DNA of 64,000 bases. It comes from CAYJDP01 sp964371025 (lineage in GTDB: Bacteria; Bacillota_I; Bacilli_A; RF39; UBA660). Each line of letters starts with the position of its first letter. Position 1 is the first letter of the stretch. The DNA lies in assembly GCA_964371025.1 (NCBI GenBank), contig CAYJKH010000003.1, positions 62,001 through 126,000 on the forward strand. Direction: 5' to 3'. This document shows, in pieces, positions 52,868 to 60,446 of this stretch. The translations under genes and the position numbers were made by a program. The notes under the pieces are model-generated. The model searched no databases. It was not told the origin of the DNA and was given only the letters and a program-made list of their open reading frames with translations.

Positions 52868-52882
52868 TTGACTTAAACAAAG

Positions 52883-52912
52883 AAAAAGTAATATTTATAT
52901 TACTTTTTTTAT
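52883..52912. terminator. Bidirectional terminator between tuf and femX
   Basis: AAAAAGTAATA-TTTA-TATTACTTTTT with U runs on both strands; it separates the convergent tuf and femX genes. Confidence 0.8.
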
Positions 52913-52939
52913 TTTGTCAAAATAAAAAGCAACAAATAG

Positions 52940-54187
52940 TTACTTTTTATCTTTGTTTAAATTTGTATATAGATTATAAATAAATTGGTTTAAAACGATA
53001 TCGAAATCTCCTATATATTCCATAATAACAGGATTATAACCTAATAAAGTAGTATCTTTTTGTAAATGTTGACCTTTATAATCATCAAAGTTACCAGATA
53101 CACCGCCCATATTAAAGAATTTTTTCTTTTGATGACTATATAATTTAATTAATTGCCACTTCATAAAGTCATCAGGATATAAATTACTGTATTCTTTATC
53201 ATAACCTTCTGCTATTAAAAAAGTAGAATTATCATAGTTAAGAGTAATAATACCCCCTATTAAAAGCCCATCTGGTTGTTCTTTTAATATTTTAGTAGCA
53301 TAGATTAAAGAATTCTTAAATTCGTTTAATTTAGTATCTGACTCCATCTTTAATTGAATAAGTTCAGGATCACCACCTTGGCTATTGGCAGCCTCTTGTA
53401 TCTTAATAGAAAGATTACTATTATTTTCAACTTCATCTTCATAAAGTTTCTTGGCATTAATAACAAATATTTCAGTATCTAATTTACAGTAGTATACTTC
53501 TAATTTATCTTCGAATTTTTTTAATAAATTAGAGTAATATTCCTTAGGTTTAGAATCGTAAGTACTAATAAACTTATATAATTCATTAATATTATTATTT
53601 TCGCTTTTTGTAATGATTAAACCATAGTCAGTTGATTTTTTTATTTGGTCTAAAGTTTTCTTATGAAACGAATTAAATATTTCGTCTAAGTTTTTATTAA
53701 ATAATAAAACTGATTCAAATAAAGGTTTCTCATTTGTTAAATTTAAGTCAATTGGATTTTTTATAAAACCTGCAGCTATTAAATTTTGTATATAAATATT
53801 TGCTTGATTGTTAATGTTCATTATATGTCCTTCAGAGTCTTTTATGTTTGAAGTGATAAAAGGATCAATTTTTAAAGACATAAAACCTTGTTTCCCAAGT
53901 AATTTTTTTAATCTATCTGTAATTTCTCTTAATGTAATAGGATCATCATAATCTACTAGCATTCCCCTTGGAGCATACGCTATTTTATTATTCATAAAGA
54001 CATTTTTGTATAAAATTAATGTAGCACCGATAACATTGTTATCATCATTAGCAAAGCCTAAGAAATGGGCATTAAATCCAAATTGTACCATTAGTTTAGC
54101 GTAGTTACTAGTTTGATAATAATTACGATATTTATGTTTACTAGAATATATATCAAATTGTTCTGCTGTTAGTGTGATTATTTTCAT
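52940..54187 (-). CDS. FemX/FemAB-type peptidoglycan bridge aminoacyltransferase
   Basis: FemABX enzymes add amino acids from aminoacyl-tRNA to lipid II, building the interpeptide bridge. The ATG at 54187 follows AAGGAGG and gives 415 aa. The family plan is visible: an N-terminal GNAT fold with YYQTSNYAKLM and YAPRGMLVDYDDP, a second GNAT fold, a helical coiled-coil arm (about 245-295), and a final SGNFDDYKGQHLQK-like region. Which residue is added cannot be told. It is the only right-arm gene opposed to replication and is divergent from murD. Confidence 0.85.
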   Translation of the reverse strand: MKIITLTAEQFDIYSSKHKYRNYYQTSNYAKLMVQFGFNAHFLGFANDDNNVIGATLILYKNVFMNNKIAYAPRGMLVDYDDPITLREITDRLKKLLGKQGFMSLKIDPFITSNIKDSEGHIMNINNQANIYIQNLIAAGFIKNPIDLNLTNEKPLFESVLLFNKNLDEIFNSFHKKTLDQIKKSTDYGLIITKSENNNINELYKFISTYDSKPKEYYSNLLKKFEDKLEVYYCKLDTEIFVINAKKLYEDEVENNSNLSIKIQEAANSQGGDPELIQLKMESDTKLNEFKNSLIYATKILKEQPDGLLIGGIITLNYDNSTFLIAEGYDKEYSNLYPDDFMKWQLIKLYSHQKKKFFNMGGVSGNFDDYKGQHLQKDTTLLGYNPVIMEYIGDFDIVLNQFIYNLYTNLNKDKK

Positions 54188-54213
54188 TTTAATGCCTCCT
54201 TCATATACTAGAT

Positions 54214-54242
54214 ATTGTATCAAAAATATATTGATATTACAA
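54214..54242 (-). promoter_or_regulatory. Promoter of femX
   Basis: Minus strand TTGTAA (54237-54242), 17-nt spacer, TGATACAAT with extended -10 (TACAAT 54214-54219). Confidence 0.7.
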
Positions 54243-54328
54243 TATAAATAAAGATATATAAGGTGTAAATATATGTCATATTACTAGTATAAATATTATA
54301 TGTGTAGTATACTTAAATGGGTGATAAT

Positions 54329-55684
54329 ATGTTTGAAGGAAAAAAAATATTAATCTTAGGAATGGCAAGAAGTGGATATGCTGCTGCTAAAACATTGATT
54401 GAAAGAGGAAATGTAGTATATTTAAATGATGCTAAAGAAGAAGAAAAACAAAATTTAGAACAAGTAAAAGAGTTAAAAGAAATAGGAGTCAAATTGGTAT
54501 TTGGATCACATCCAGATGATTTGTTAGATGAAACTTTTGACTACTTAGTTAAAAACCCAGGAGTTCCAATAAAACATAAATATGTAATTAAAGCTAATGA
54601 GTTAAATATAGAAGTTATTAATGAAGTGGAATTAGGGTTTAATTTACTACCAAAAAATGTGAAAGTAGTAGGAATCACTGGTACCAATGGGAAGACTACA
54701 ACAACAACATTAACATATGAAATTTTAAAAGAAGCATATAATGAAAAAGTAATTTTAGCAGGGAATATTGGGTATCCATTAACATCTGTTTTAAATAAAA
54801 TTAAAGAAAATGATATTTTAGTTACAGAAGTATCTAGTCATCAATTAGTTAATTTTATTAATTTTAGACCAAATATAGCAGTAATGACTAATTTGAGTCC
54901 AGCTCATATTGATTTTTTTGAGACTTATAAAAACTATAAGGATACAAAAAATAAAATTTTTATTAATCAAACAAGTAAGGATTTAGCAATTTTAAATTAT
55001 GATAATGAAGATGGAAGAGAATATGAAGATAATATAGTTGCACATAAAGAATATTTTTCTAGTAAAACTAATTTAGGAGACTGTATTATAAAAGATAATT
55101 TTATTACATATAAGGGTGAAAAAATTCTAAATATTAATGAGGTTTTAGTAGCAGGAGTTCATAATCTTGAAAATATAATGATTGCGATTATGATTGCTAA
55201 ACAATATGGAGTAGAAAATAGTGTTATTAATGAAGTTATTACTAAATTTAAGGGAGTTGAACACAGATTAGAATATGTTGATAATATAAAAGGAGTAAAG
55301 TTTTATAACGATAGTAAAGCTACTAATATAGAATGTTGTAAAATAGCCCTTGATTCTTTTGGTAATCCAACAATTATAATAATGGGAGGAACAGAAAGAA
55401 ATCAAGTTTTAGAAGATTTACTTCCTAATATGAAAAATGTTAAAACAATTATTGGGATTGGAGAATGTCGTGAAAGAATAAAAACATTTGGAGATAATAA
55501 TAATATTGAAACATATATATTTGAAACTTTAAAAGAAGGATTTGGGAAAGTTACGAGTATTATGGAGCCTAATGATATAGTCTTATTAAGTCCAGCAACA
55601 GCTTCATGGGATCAATATCCAAGTTTTGAAAAAAGAGGAGAAGACTTTAAAGAAAGAGTAAAGGGTTTAAAAAATGATAATTAA
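54329..55684 (+). CDS. murD: UDP-N-acetylmuramoyl-L-alanine--D-glutamate ligase MurD
   Basis: Adds D-Glu to UDP-MurNAc-L-Ala in the cytoplasm. The ATG at 54329 is chosen because the ATG at 54317 lies inside the GGGTGAT ribosome site; this gives 451 aa. ILGMARSGYAAA opens the UDP-binding domain, GTNGKTTTTTL is the ATP site near residue 110, and a HRLEYV ligase motif and DSKATN follow. This is direct evidence for peptidoglycan synthesis. It overlaps eno by 11 nt. Confidence 0.96.
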   Translation: MFEGKKILILGMARSGYAAAKTLIERGNVVYLNDAKEEEKQNLEQVKELKEIGVKLVFGSHPDDLLDETFDYLVKNPGVPIKHKYVIKANELNIEVINEVELGFNLLPKNVKVVGITGTNGKTTTTTLTYEILKEAYNEKVILAGNIGYPLTSVLNKIKENDILVTEVSSHQLVNFINFRPNIAVMTNLSPAHIDFFETYKNYKDTKNKIFINQTSKDLAILNYDNEDGREYEDNIVAHKEYFSSKTNLGDCIIKDNFITYKGEKILNINEVLVAGVHNLENIMIAIMIAKQYGVENSVINEVITKFKGVEHRLEYVDNIKGVKFYNDSKATNIECCKIALDSFGNPTIIIMGGTERNQVLEDLLPNMKNVKTIIGIGECRERIKTFGDNNNIETYIFETLKEGFGKVTSIMEPNDIVLLSPATASWDQYPSFEKRGEDFKERVKGLKNDN

Positions 55685-56894
55685 AAATGTAATTGCTAGA
55701 GAAATATTAGATTCAAGAGGAAATCCTACAGTAGAAGTTGATTTAACTTTAAGTGATGGAAGTCTAGGAAGAGCATCTGTTCCAAGCGGAGCATCAACAG
55801 GAGAACGTGAAGCTAATGAAAAAAGAGATAAAGATAGTAGATATAATGGACTTGGGGTATTAAAGGCTGTTAATAATGTTAATACTATTATAAAAGAAAA
55901 TATTATAAATAAAGATTTTACTACTCAAGAAGATTTAGATAAATTATTAATTGAACTTGATAATACAGAAACTAAAAGCAATTTGGGAGCAAATGCGATT
56001 CTTGGAGTAAGTATGGCCTTCATGAAAAGTTGTGCAGTTAGTAATAATTTAGAACTATATGAATATATGGGAGATAGTAAAACTCTACCAATTCCTATGA
56101 TGAATATAATCAATGGTGGAGCTCATGCTGATAACAATTTAGATTTTCAAGAGTTTATGATTATTCCAAATAGAGATAATATAAAAGAAAGAATAAGAGT
56201 TGGAGCAGAAATTTTCCATGCTTTAAAGAGTATATTAAAAGATAGAGGATATGTAACAGCCGTTGGAGATGAAGGAGGATTTGCGCCTAATTTATCATCT
56301 AATAAAGAAGGATTTGATTTAATATTAGAAGCTATTATAAAAGCCGGATATAAACCAAAAGATGATGTAAATATAGCAATCGATGTTGCAGCATCTGAAT
56401 TTTATAAAGATGGAAAATATTATGTAGATCAAAAAGAAATGACAACGGATGAATTAATTGATTTTTATATTGAATTAGTAAACAAATACCCACTTATTTC
56501 AATTGAGGATCCCGTTGATGAAAATGATTGGGAAGGTTTCACAAAAGTAACTGAAAAACTAGGAAGTAAAGTCCAAATAGTAGGAGACGATTTATTTGTC
56601 ACAAATAAAAAATATCTTCAAAAAGGGATAGATTTAAAAGCGGGAAATGCAATACTTTTAAAAGTTAATCAAATCGGAACAATTACGGAAACAATTGATA
56701 CAATTAAATTAGCAAATGCTAATAATTATAAAACAATTATATCTCACAGAAGTGGTGAAACAGAAGATACTACAATTGCCGATTTAGCAGTAGCCCTTAA
56801 TCTAGGTCAAATAAAAACAGGATCTATGTCTAGAACTGATAGAATATGTAAATATAATCAATTAATAAGAATAGAAGAAAAAATAAATAATTAA
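55674..56894 (+). CDS. eno: Enolase
   Basis: Converts 2-phosphoglycerate to phosphoenolpyruvate in glycolysis. The 406-aa product has AREILDSRGNPTVEVD, SGASTGERE, the GDEGGFAPN loop with the catalytic Glu, DPVDENDW, GDDLFVTN, and SHRSGETEDTTIADLAV. It is about 20-25 residues shorter than typical enolases, and its last signature reads GSMSRTDR, where most have GAPSRSDR or GSLSRTDR. Overlap with murD suggests one transcript. Other glycolytic genes are absent from the window. Confidence 0.96.
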   Translation: MIIKNVIAREILDSRGNPTVEVDLTLSDGSLGRASVPSGASTGEREANEKRDKDSRYNGLGVLKAVNNVNTIIKENIINKDFTTQEDLDKLLIELDNTETKSNLGANAILGVSMAFMKSCAVSNNLELYEYMGDSKTLPIPMMNIINGGAHADNNLDFQEFMIIPNRDNIKERIRVGAEIFHALKSILKDRGYVTAVGDEGGFAPNLSSNKEGFDLILEAIIKAGYKPKDDVNIAIDVAASEFYKDGKYYVDQKEMTTDELIDFYIELVNKYPLISIEDPVDENDWEGFTKVTEKLGSKVQIVGDDLFVTNKKYLQKGIDLKAGNAILLKVNQIGTITETIDTIKLANANNYKTIISHRSGETEDTTIADLAVALNLGQIKTGSMSRTDRICKYNQLIRIEEKINN

Positions 56895-56899
56895 GTTAT

Positions 56900-56928
56900 T
56901 TGACAAAAAAAAGTAAATAAGTTATTAT
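56900..56928 (+). promoter_or_regulatory. Promoter of the aspS T-box unit
   Basis: TTGACA (56900-56905), 17-nt spacer, TATTAT (56923-56928), five bases after the eno stop. Confidence 0.8.
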
Positions 56929-56934
56929 ATAAAC

Positions 56935-57121
56935 AATATTTATTTAGAGGAGTACTTATATATATTTATTTAAGAGAACTAATGGTGCTGAAAATTAGTA
57001 TAAATAATATAAGGAAGACACTAAATATTAAATAATCGCATATCTGCGTTAAAGATTGAAAGATAGATTCTATGAAATAAGGTGGCACCACGAATAATTC
57101 GTCCTTATAAATAGGGTCTTT
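56935..57121 (+). promoter_or_regulatory. T-box riboswitch upstream of aspS, tRNA-Asp specific
   Basis: Uncharged tRNA sensing leader. Stem I includes AGTA near its base, a CTAAT...ATTAG apical hairpin with GGTG, and a likely GAC (Asp) specifier at 57017-57019. The T-box core AAGGTGGCACCACG follows at 57079-57092. ATAAGG (57077-57082) pairs with CCTTAT (57103-57108) in the antiterminator. The same CCTTAT pairs with ATAGGG (57111-57116), followed by U residues, in the terminator. The bulge TGGC (57083-57086) fits the GCCA end of tRNA-Asp (G73). Confidence 0.92.
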
Positions 57122-57140
57122 TTATTTTAAGGAGACAATT

Positions 57141-58868
57141 ATGAAAAAAATAATGGTAAATGAAATAAGTAATAAAAATATAGGACAAGCAACAGAGTTA
57201 ATGGGATGGGTTTCTAAAAAAAGAAATTTAGGAGGACTAATTTTCATTGACTTAAGAGATAGATCAGGCATTATGCAAATAGTAGTATCACCAGATAATA
57301 AGTTTTATGAAATAGCAGAAACTTTAAAAAATGAATATGTTATTAGAGTAAAAGGAACTATTATAGAAAGAAGTAATAAAAATGATAATATAATTAATGG
57401 TGATATTGAGGTTAATGTTAATGAGTTAGAAATTTTAAATAGTAGTAGAGAAATTCCTTTTGAGATTAGTAACACAACAACAGCTTTAGAAGATACTAGA
57501 TTAAAATATAGATATTTAGATTTAAGAAGAAATGAATTAAATAAAAATATAATTACAAGACATAAATTAATGCTGGCAGTAAGAAACTACTTAGATAAAG
57601 AAAATTTTTTAGAAATAGAAACACCTATTTTATGTAAACCAACTCCAGAAGGAGCGAGGGACTATCTAGTACCATCACGTGTTAATAATGGGAAATTTTA
57701 CGCCCTACCGCAAAGCCCACAAATATTTAAACAACTACTAATGGTTGGAGGAATGGAAAGATATTTTCAAATAGCCAAATGTTTTAGAGATGAAGACTTA
57801 AGAGCAGATAGACAGCCAGAATTTACTCAAATAGATATGGAAATGAGTTTTGTAGATGAAAATGATGTAATGGAAATAGCAGAAAATTTAATAAGTAATG
57901 TATTTAAAACTGTTAAAAATATCGACTTAAAAACACCGTTTTTAAAAATGAAATATGATGATGCAATTGAATTATATGGATCAGATAAACCAGATTTAAG
58001 ATTTGGTATGGAGATTAAAGATGTTACTAATATTTTTAAAGATACTAGTATTGAATTTATTCAAAATAAAATAATTAATGCTATAGTGGTTAAAAATCAA
58101 GCATCAAATTATTCTCGTAAAGATTTTGATAAATTAACAGAATATGTTAAAACATATAAAGCAAGTGGATTAATCTATTTAAAAAACGAAGAAATTTTAA
58201 CAGGATCTATTATTAAATTAATGACTGAAGAAGAAAAAACATCATTAATAAATAAGTTAGAACTAGAAAAGAATGATTTAGTTTTAATGATAGCAGATAA
58301 ATATGATATTACAAAAGGCAGTTTAGGTCATTTAAGATGTAAAATTGCAAGAGATTTAAATTTAATTAAAAGTGATGATTATAAAACATTATGGGTTACA
58401 GACTTCCCGTCATTTGAATATAGTGAAGAAGAAGATAGATATATTGCGACACATCATCCTTTTACAGCTCCTAAAGATAGTGATTTAGATAAACTGATAA
58501 CTGATCCAGGAAACTGTTATTCTAAGGCTTATGACATGGTAATTAATGGTTATGAAGCAGGAGGAGGTTCTATTCGTATTCATAATGAAAAAGTTCAAGA
58601 AAAAATGTTTAAAGCACTAGGATTAACAGAAGAAGAAATAAAAGAAAAATTTGGTTTCTTTGTAGAAGCTTTAAAATATGGTACTCCACCTCATGGAGGA
58701 TTAGCTTTTGGATTAGATAGACTAGCAATGATTTTAAATAAAACAGAAAATATTAGAGATGTTATTGCTTTTCCTAAAACTGCAAGCGCTTCATGTTTAA
58801 TGAGTGAATGTCCATCAAGAGCAGATGACAAACAATTAAAAGAAATACATATTAAATTAAGAGACTAA
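57141..58868 (+). CDS. aspS: Aspartyl-tRNA synthetase
   Basis: Class II synthetase of bacterial type. The 575-aa product has the N-terminal OB-fold, motif 2 FRDEDLRADRQPEFTQID near residue 215, the inserted GAD domain (about 280-400), and motif 3 GLAFGLDRLAM near 530. Whether it also charges tRNA-Asn is not decided by what is visible. Controlled by the T-box upstream. The next gene starts 1 nt after its stop. Confidence 0.97.
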   Translation: MKKIMVNEISNKNIGQATELMGWVSKKRNLGGLIFIDLRDRSGIMQIVVSPDNKFYEIAETLKNEYVIRVKGTIIERSNKNDNIINGDIEVNVNELEILNSSREIPFEISNTTTALEDTRLKYRYLDLRRNELNKNIITRHKLMLAVRNYLDKENFLEIETPILCKPTPEGARDYLVPSRVNNGKFYALPQSPQIFKQLLMVGGMERYFQIAKCFRDEDLRADRQPEFTQIDMEMSFVDENDVMEIAENLISNVFKTVKNIDLKTPFLKMKYDDAIELYGSDKPDLRFGMEIKDVTNIFKDTSIEFIQNKIINAIVVKNQASNYSRKDFDKLTEYVKTYKASGLIYLKNEEILTGSIIKLMTEEEKTSLINKLELEKNDLVLMIADKYDITKGSLGHLRCKIARDLNLIKSDDYKTLWVTDFPSFEYSEEEDRYIATHHPFTAPKDSDLDKLITDPGNCYSKAYDMVINGYEAGGGSIRIHNEKVQEKMFKALGLTEEEIKEKFGFFVEALKYGTPPHGGLAFGLDRLAMILNKTENIRDVIAFPKTASASCLMSECPSRADDKQLKEIHIKLRD

Positions 58869-58869
58869 A

Positions 58870-59343
58870 ATGAATATAATTACTGATATGAAAATTATTG
58901 ATAGCATGACTATTATTTTTAAAAATGAAAATTCAGCATTTGTTTATAGTGAGCTTGGAAATGGAGATATTTATTTATCAGCATTAAGTAATAATGATGA
59001 TTATGACTTTCAATTATCTAAAAATATATTATCCCCATTACTTGTGGATAATATAAATACTAAATTAAAAGAATATAAAGTACTAAATAAGTCAATTGAA
59101 AGTGATGAATTAAATTCAGAAAAAAGATTTAATTTATTAAGAGTCCAAGAAGAAGAAAACAGTATAATTTTTTCTTTTTCTAATAATATTACTAACTTTA
59201 ATAATTCAGAATGGTGTACAATCGCTTTAAACACTAATTGTGGAAAAAATAAAAATGCATCAATCGGATTTGCCCAATTATTGTGGAAACTTACTGGTAA
59301 TTTTAAACATCAGGATAAAGTAAAATGTTTTTTAGATAAATAA
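58870..59343 (+). CDS. Unknown protein downstream of aspS
   Basis: Not recognised. The 157-aa product has no signal or membrane segment and looks mixed alpha/beta, with a Cys-containing end (WCTIALNTNCGK). It starts 1 nt after aspS, so it is expressed from the T-box-controlled transcript, unless it has an internal promoter I cannot see. Its stop is followed by the promoter of the next gene. Confidence 0.65.
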   Translation: MNIITDMKIIDSMTIIFKNENSAFVYSELGNGDIYLSALSNNDDYDFQLSKNILSPLLVDNINTKLKEYKVLNKSIESDELNSEKRFNLLRVQEEENSIIFSFSNNITNFNNSEWCTIALNTNCGKNKNASIGFAQLLWKLTGNFKHQDKVKCFLDK

Positions 59344-59365
59344 GTATTTTTACTTTGAAAATTCA

Positions 59366-59374
59366 TGTTATAAT
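59366..59374 (+). promoter_or_regulatory. Extended -10 promoter of the hydrolase gene
   Basis: TGTTATAAT (TGnTATAAT) followed 20 nt later by AAAGGAG. Confidence 0.5.
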
Positions 59375-59394
59375 ATTATAAATAAAGGAGTTAT

Positions 59395-60438
59395 ATGGAA
59401 AGTTTAGAAGGAGAAATAGAAAAAGTAAAAACCAATATAGAAAATAATAAAGTTTATGAAACAAAATATATAACTAGAAATAATGTTGAATATACTATAC
59501 TTATATTACCGAAAGATTTAGAGAAGAATATTAATATAGAAAGTATTGTATTAATACCAAATAAATATGATAATAATTTTAATCAAATTATTTTAGAATG
59601 TAATAATAATCAAACTAATAATTTTAAAAGTCTTATATTAGAAGCTGGTAAAAAAGCAATATCTTTAGCTGAAATAGTAGATAAACATCCTGCTCCAATA
59701 ATTATTCCAATATTGCCTGATGAAAAGATAGGACCTTATTATCAACAGTTAGCAACGGAGTGTTTTAACTTACCTAGAGAAAATAAAAATTATAGAATAG
59801 ATAAGCAAATAGTTAATTTAATATCTAAAACAAAGAAAATTATGAAAGATCAATATTTTATCGATGTAAATGAAAAAATTATATTGACAGGATATTCTTC
59901 ATCAGGAGTGTTTGCACAAAGGTTTAGTTTAATCCACCCTAATCTGGTTGAAAAGGCTATTGTAGGAGGAGCACTAGGAAGTATCCCTTTTCCTAGTAAA
60001 AGTATAAATTATCCAATTGGAATTAAAAATTTTAAAGATTTATTTGGAGAAGACTTTAATATAGAAGAATATTCTAAAATAGATTTTAATTATTATGCTG
60101 GAGAAAAAGAGGCAGATAGATTAACAACAGAGAGACTAACTGATGAGAAAAAACCAGCTCCAATGCATGATATGAGCTATTTGGAAATAAGTACTCCAAA
60201 ACATGTGGGAAAAGTTGATAGATGGGTATTTGGAGACAATTTAATAGAAAGAGCACTGTATAAAACAGAGTTATTAAAGAATGAATTGAAAATAAATGCG
60301 AAACTAAAAATTATAGAAGGTTATGGGCACAGTGATTTTAAAGAAATAAAAGGATTAAATCAAATCGTAGATAGTTATACAACAGAAACATATGAAAGAT
60401 ACGTTAGTTCGAAAATGAATACAAAAACATTTGAGTAG
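59395..60438 (+). CDS. Alpha/beta-hydrolase-fold protein, substrate unknown
   Basis: The 347-aa product has no signal peptide. A nucleophile-elbow-like GYSSSG at 166-171 (probable Ser168), followed by FAQRFSLIHP, and GYGHSDF with His312 near the C-terminus support an alpha/beta hydrolase fold with Ser and His in the expected order. The acid residue was not assigned. The N-terminal 90 residues look like a beta-rich add-on. The start follows AAAGGAG. It is followed 8 nt later by valS. Esterase or peptidase activity cannot be distinguished. Confidence 0.7.
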   Translation: MESLEGEIEKVKTNIENNKVYETKYITRNNVEYTILILPKDLEKNINIESIVLIPNKYDNNFNQIILECNNNQTNNFKSLILEAGKKAISLAEIVDKHPAPIIIPILPDEKIGPYYQQLATECFNLPRENKNYRIDKQIVNLISKTKKIMKDQYFIDVNEKIILTGYSSSGVFAQRFSLIHPNLVEKAIVGGALGSIPFPSKSINYPIGIKNFKDLFGEDFNIEEYSKIDFNYYAGEKEADRLTTERLTDEKKPAPMHDMSYLEISTPKHVGKVDRWVFGDNLIERALYKTELLKNELKINAKLKIIEGYGHSDFKEIKGLNQIVDSYTTETYERYVSSKMNTKTFE

Positions 60439-60446
60439 GAGGATTT

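Noticed and set aside
60380..60446. Possible T-box ahead of valS
   Set aside because: Only 8 nt separate valS from the upstream gene and no T-box core sequence is present.
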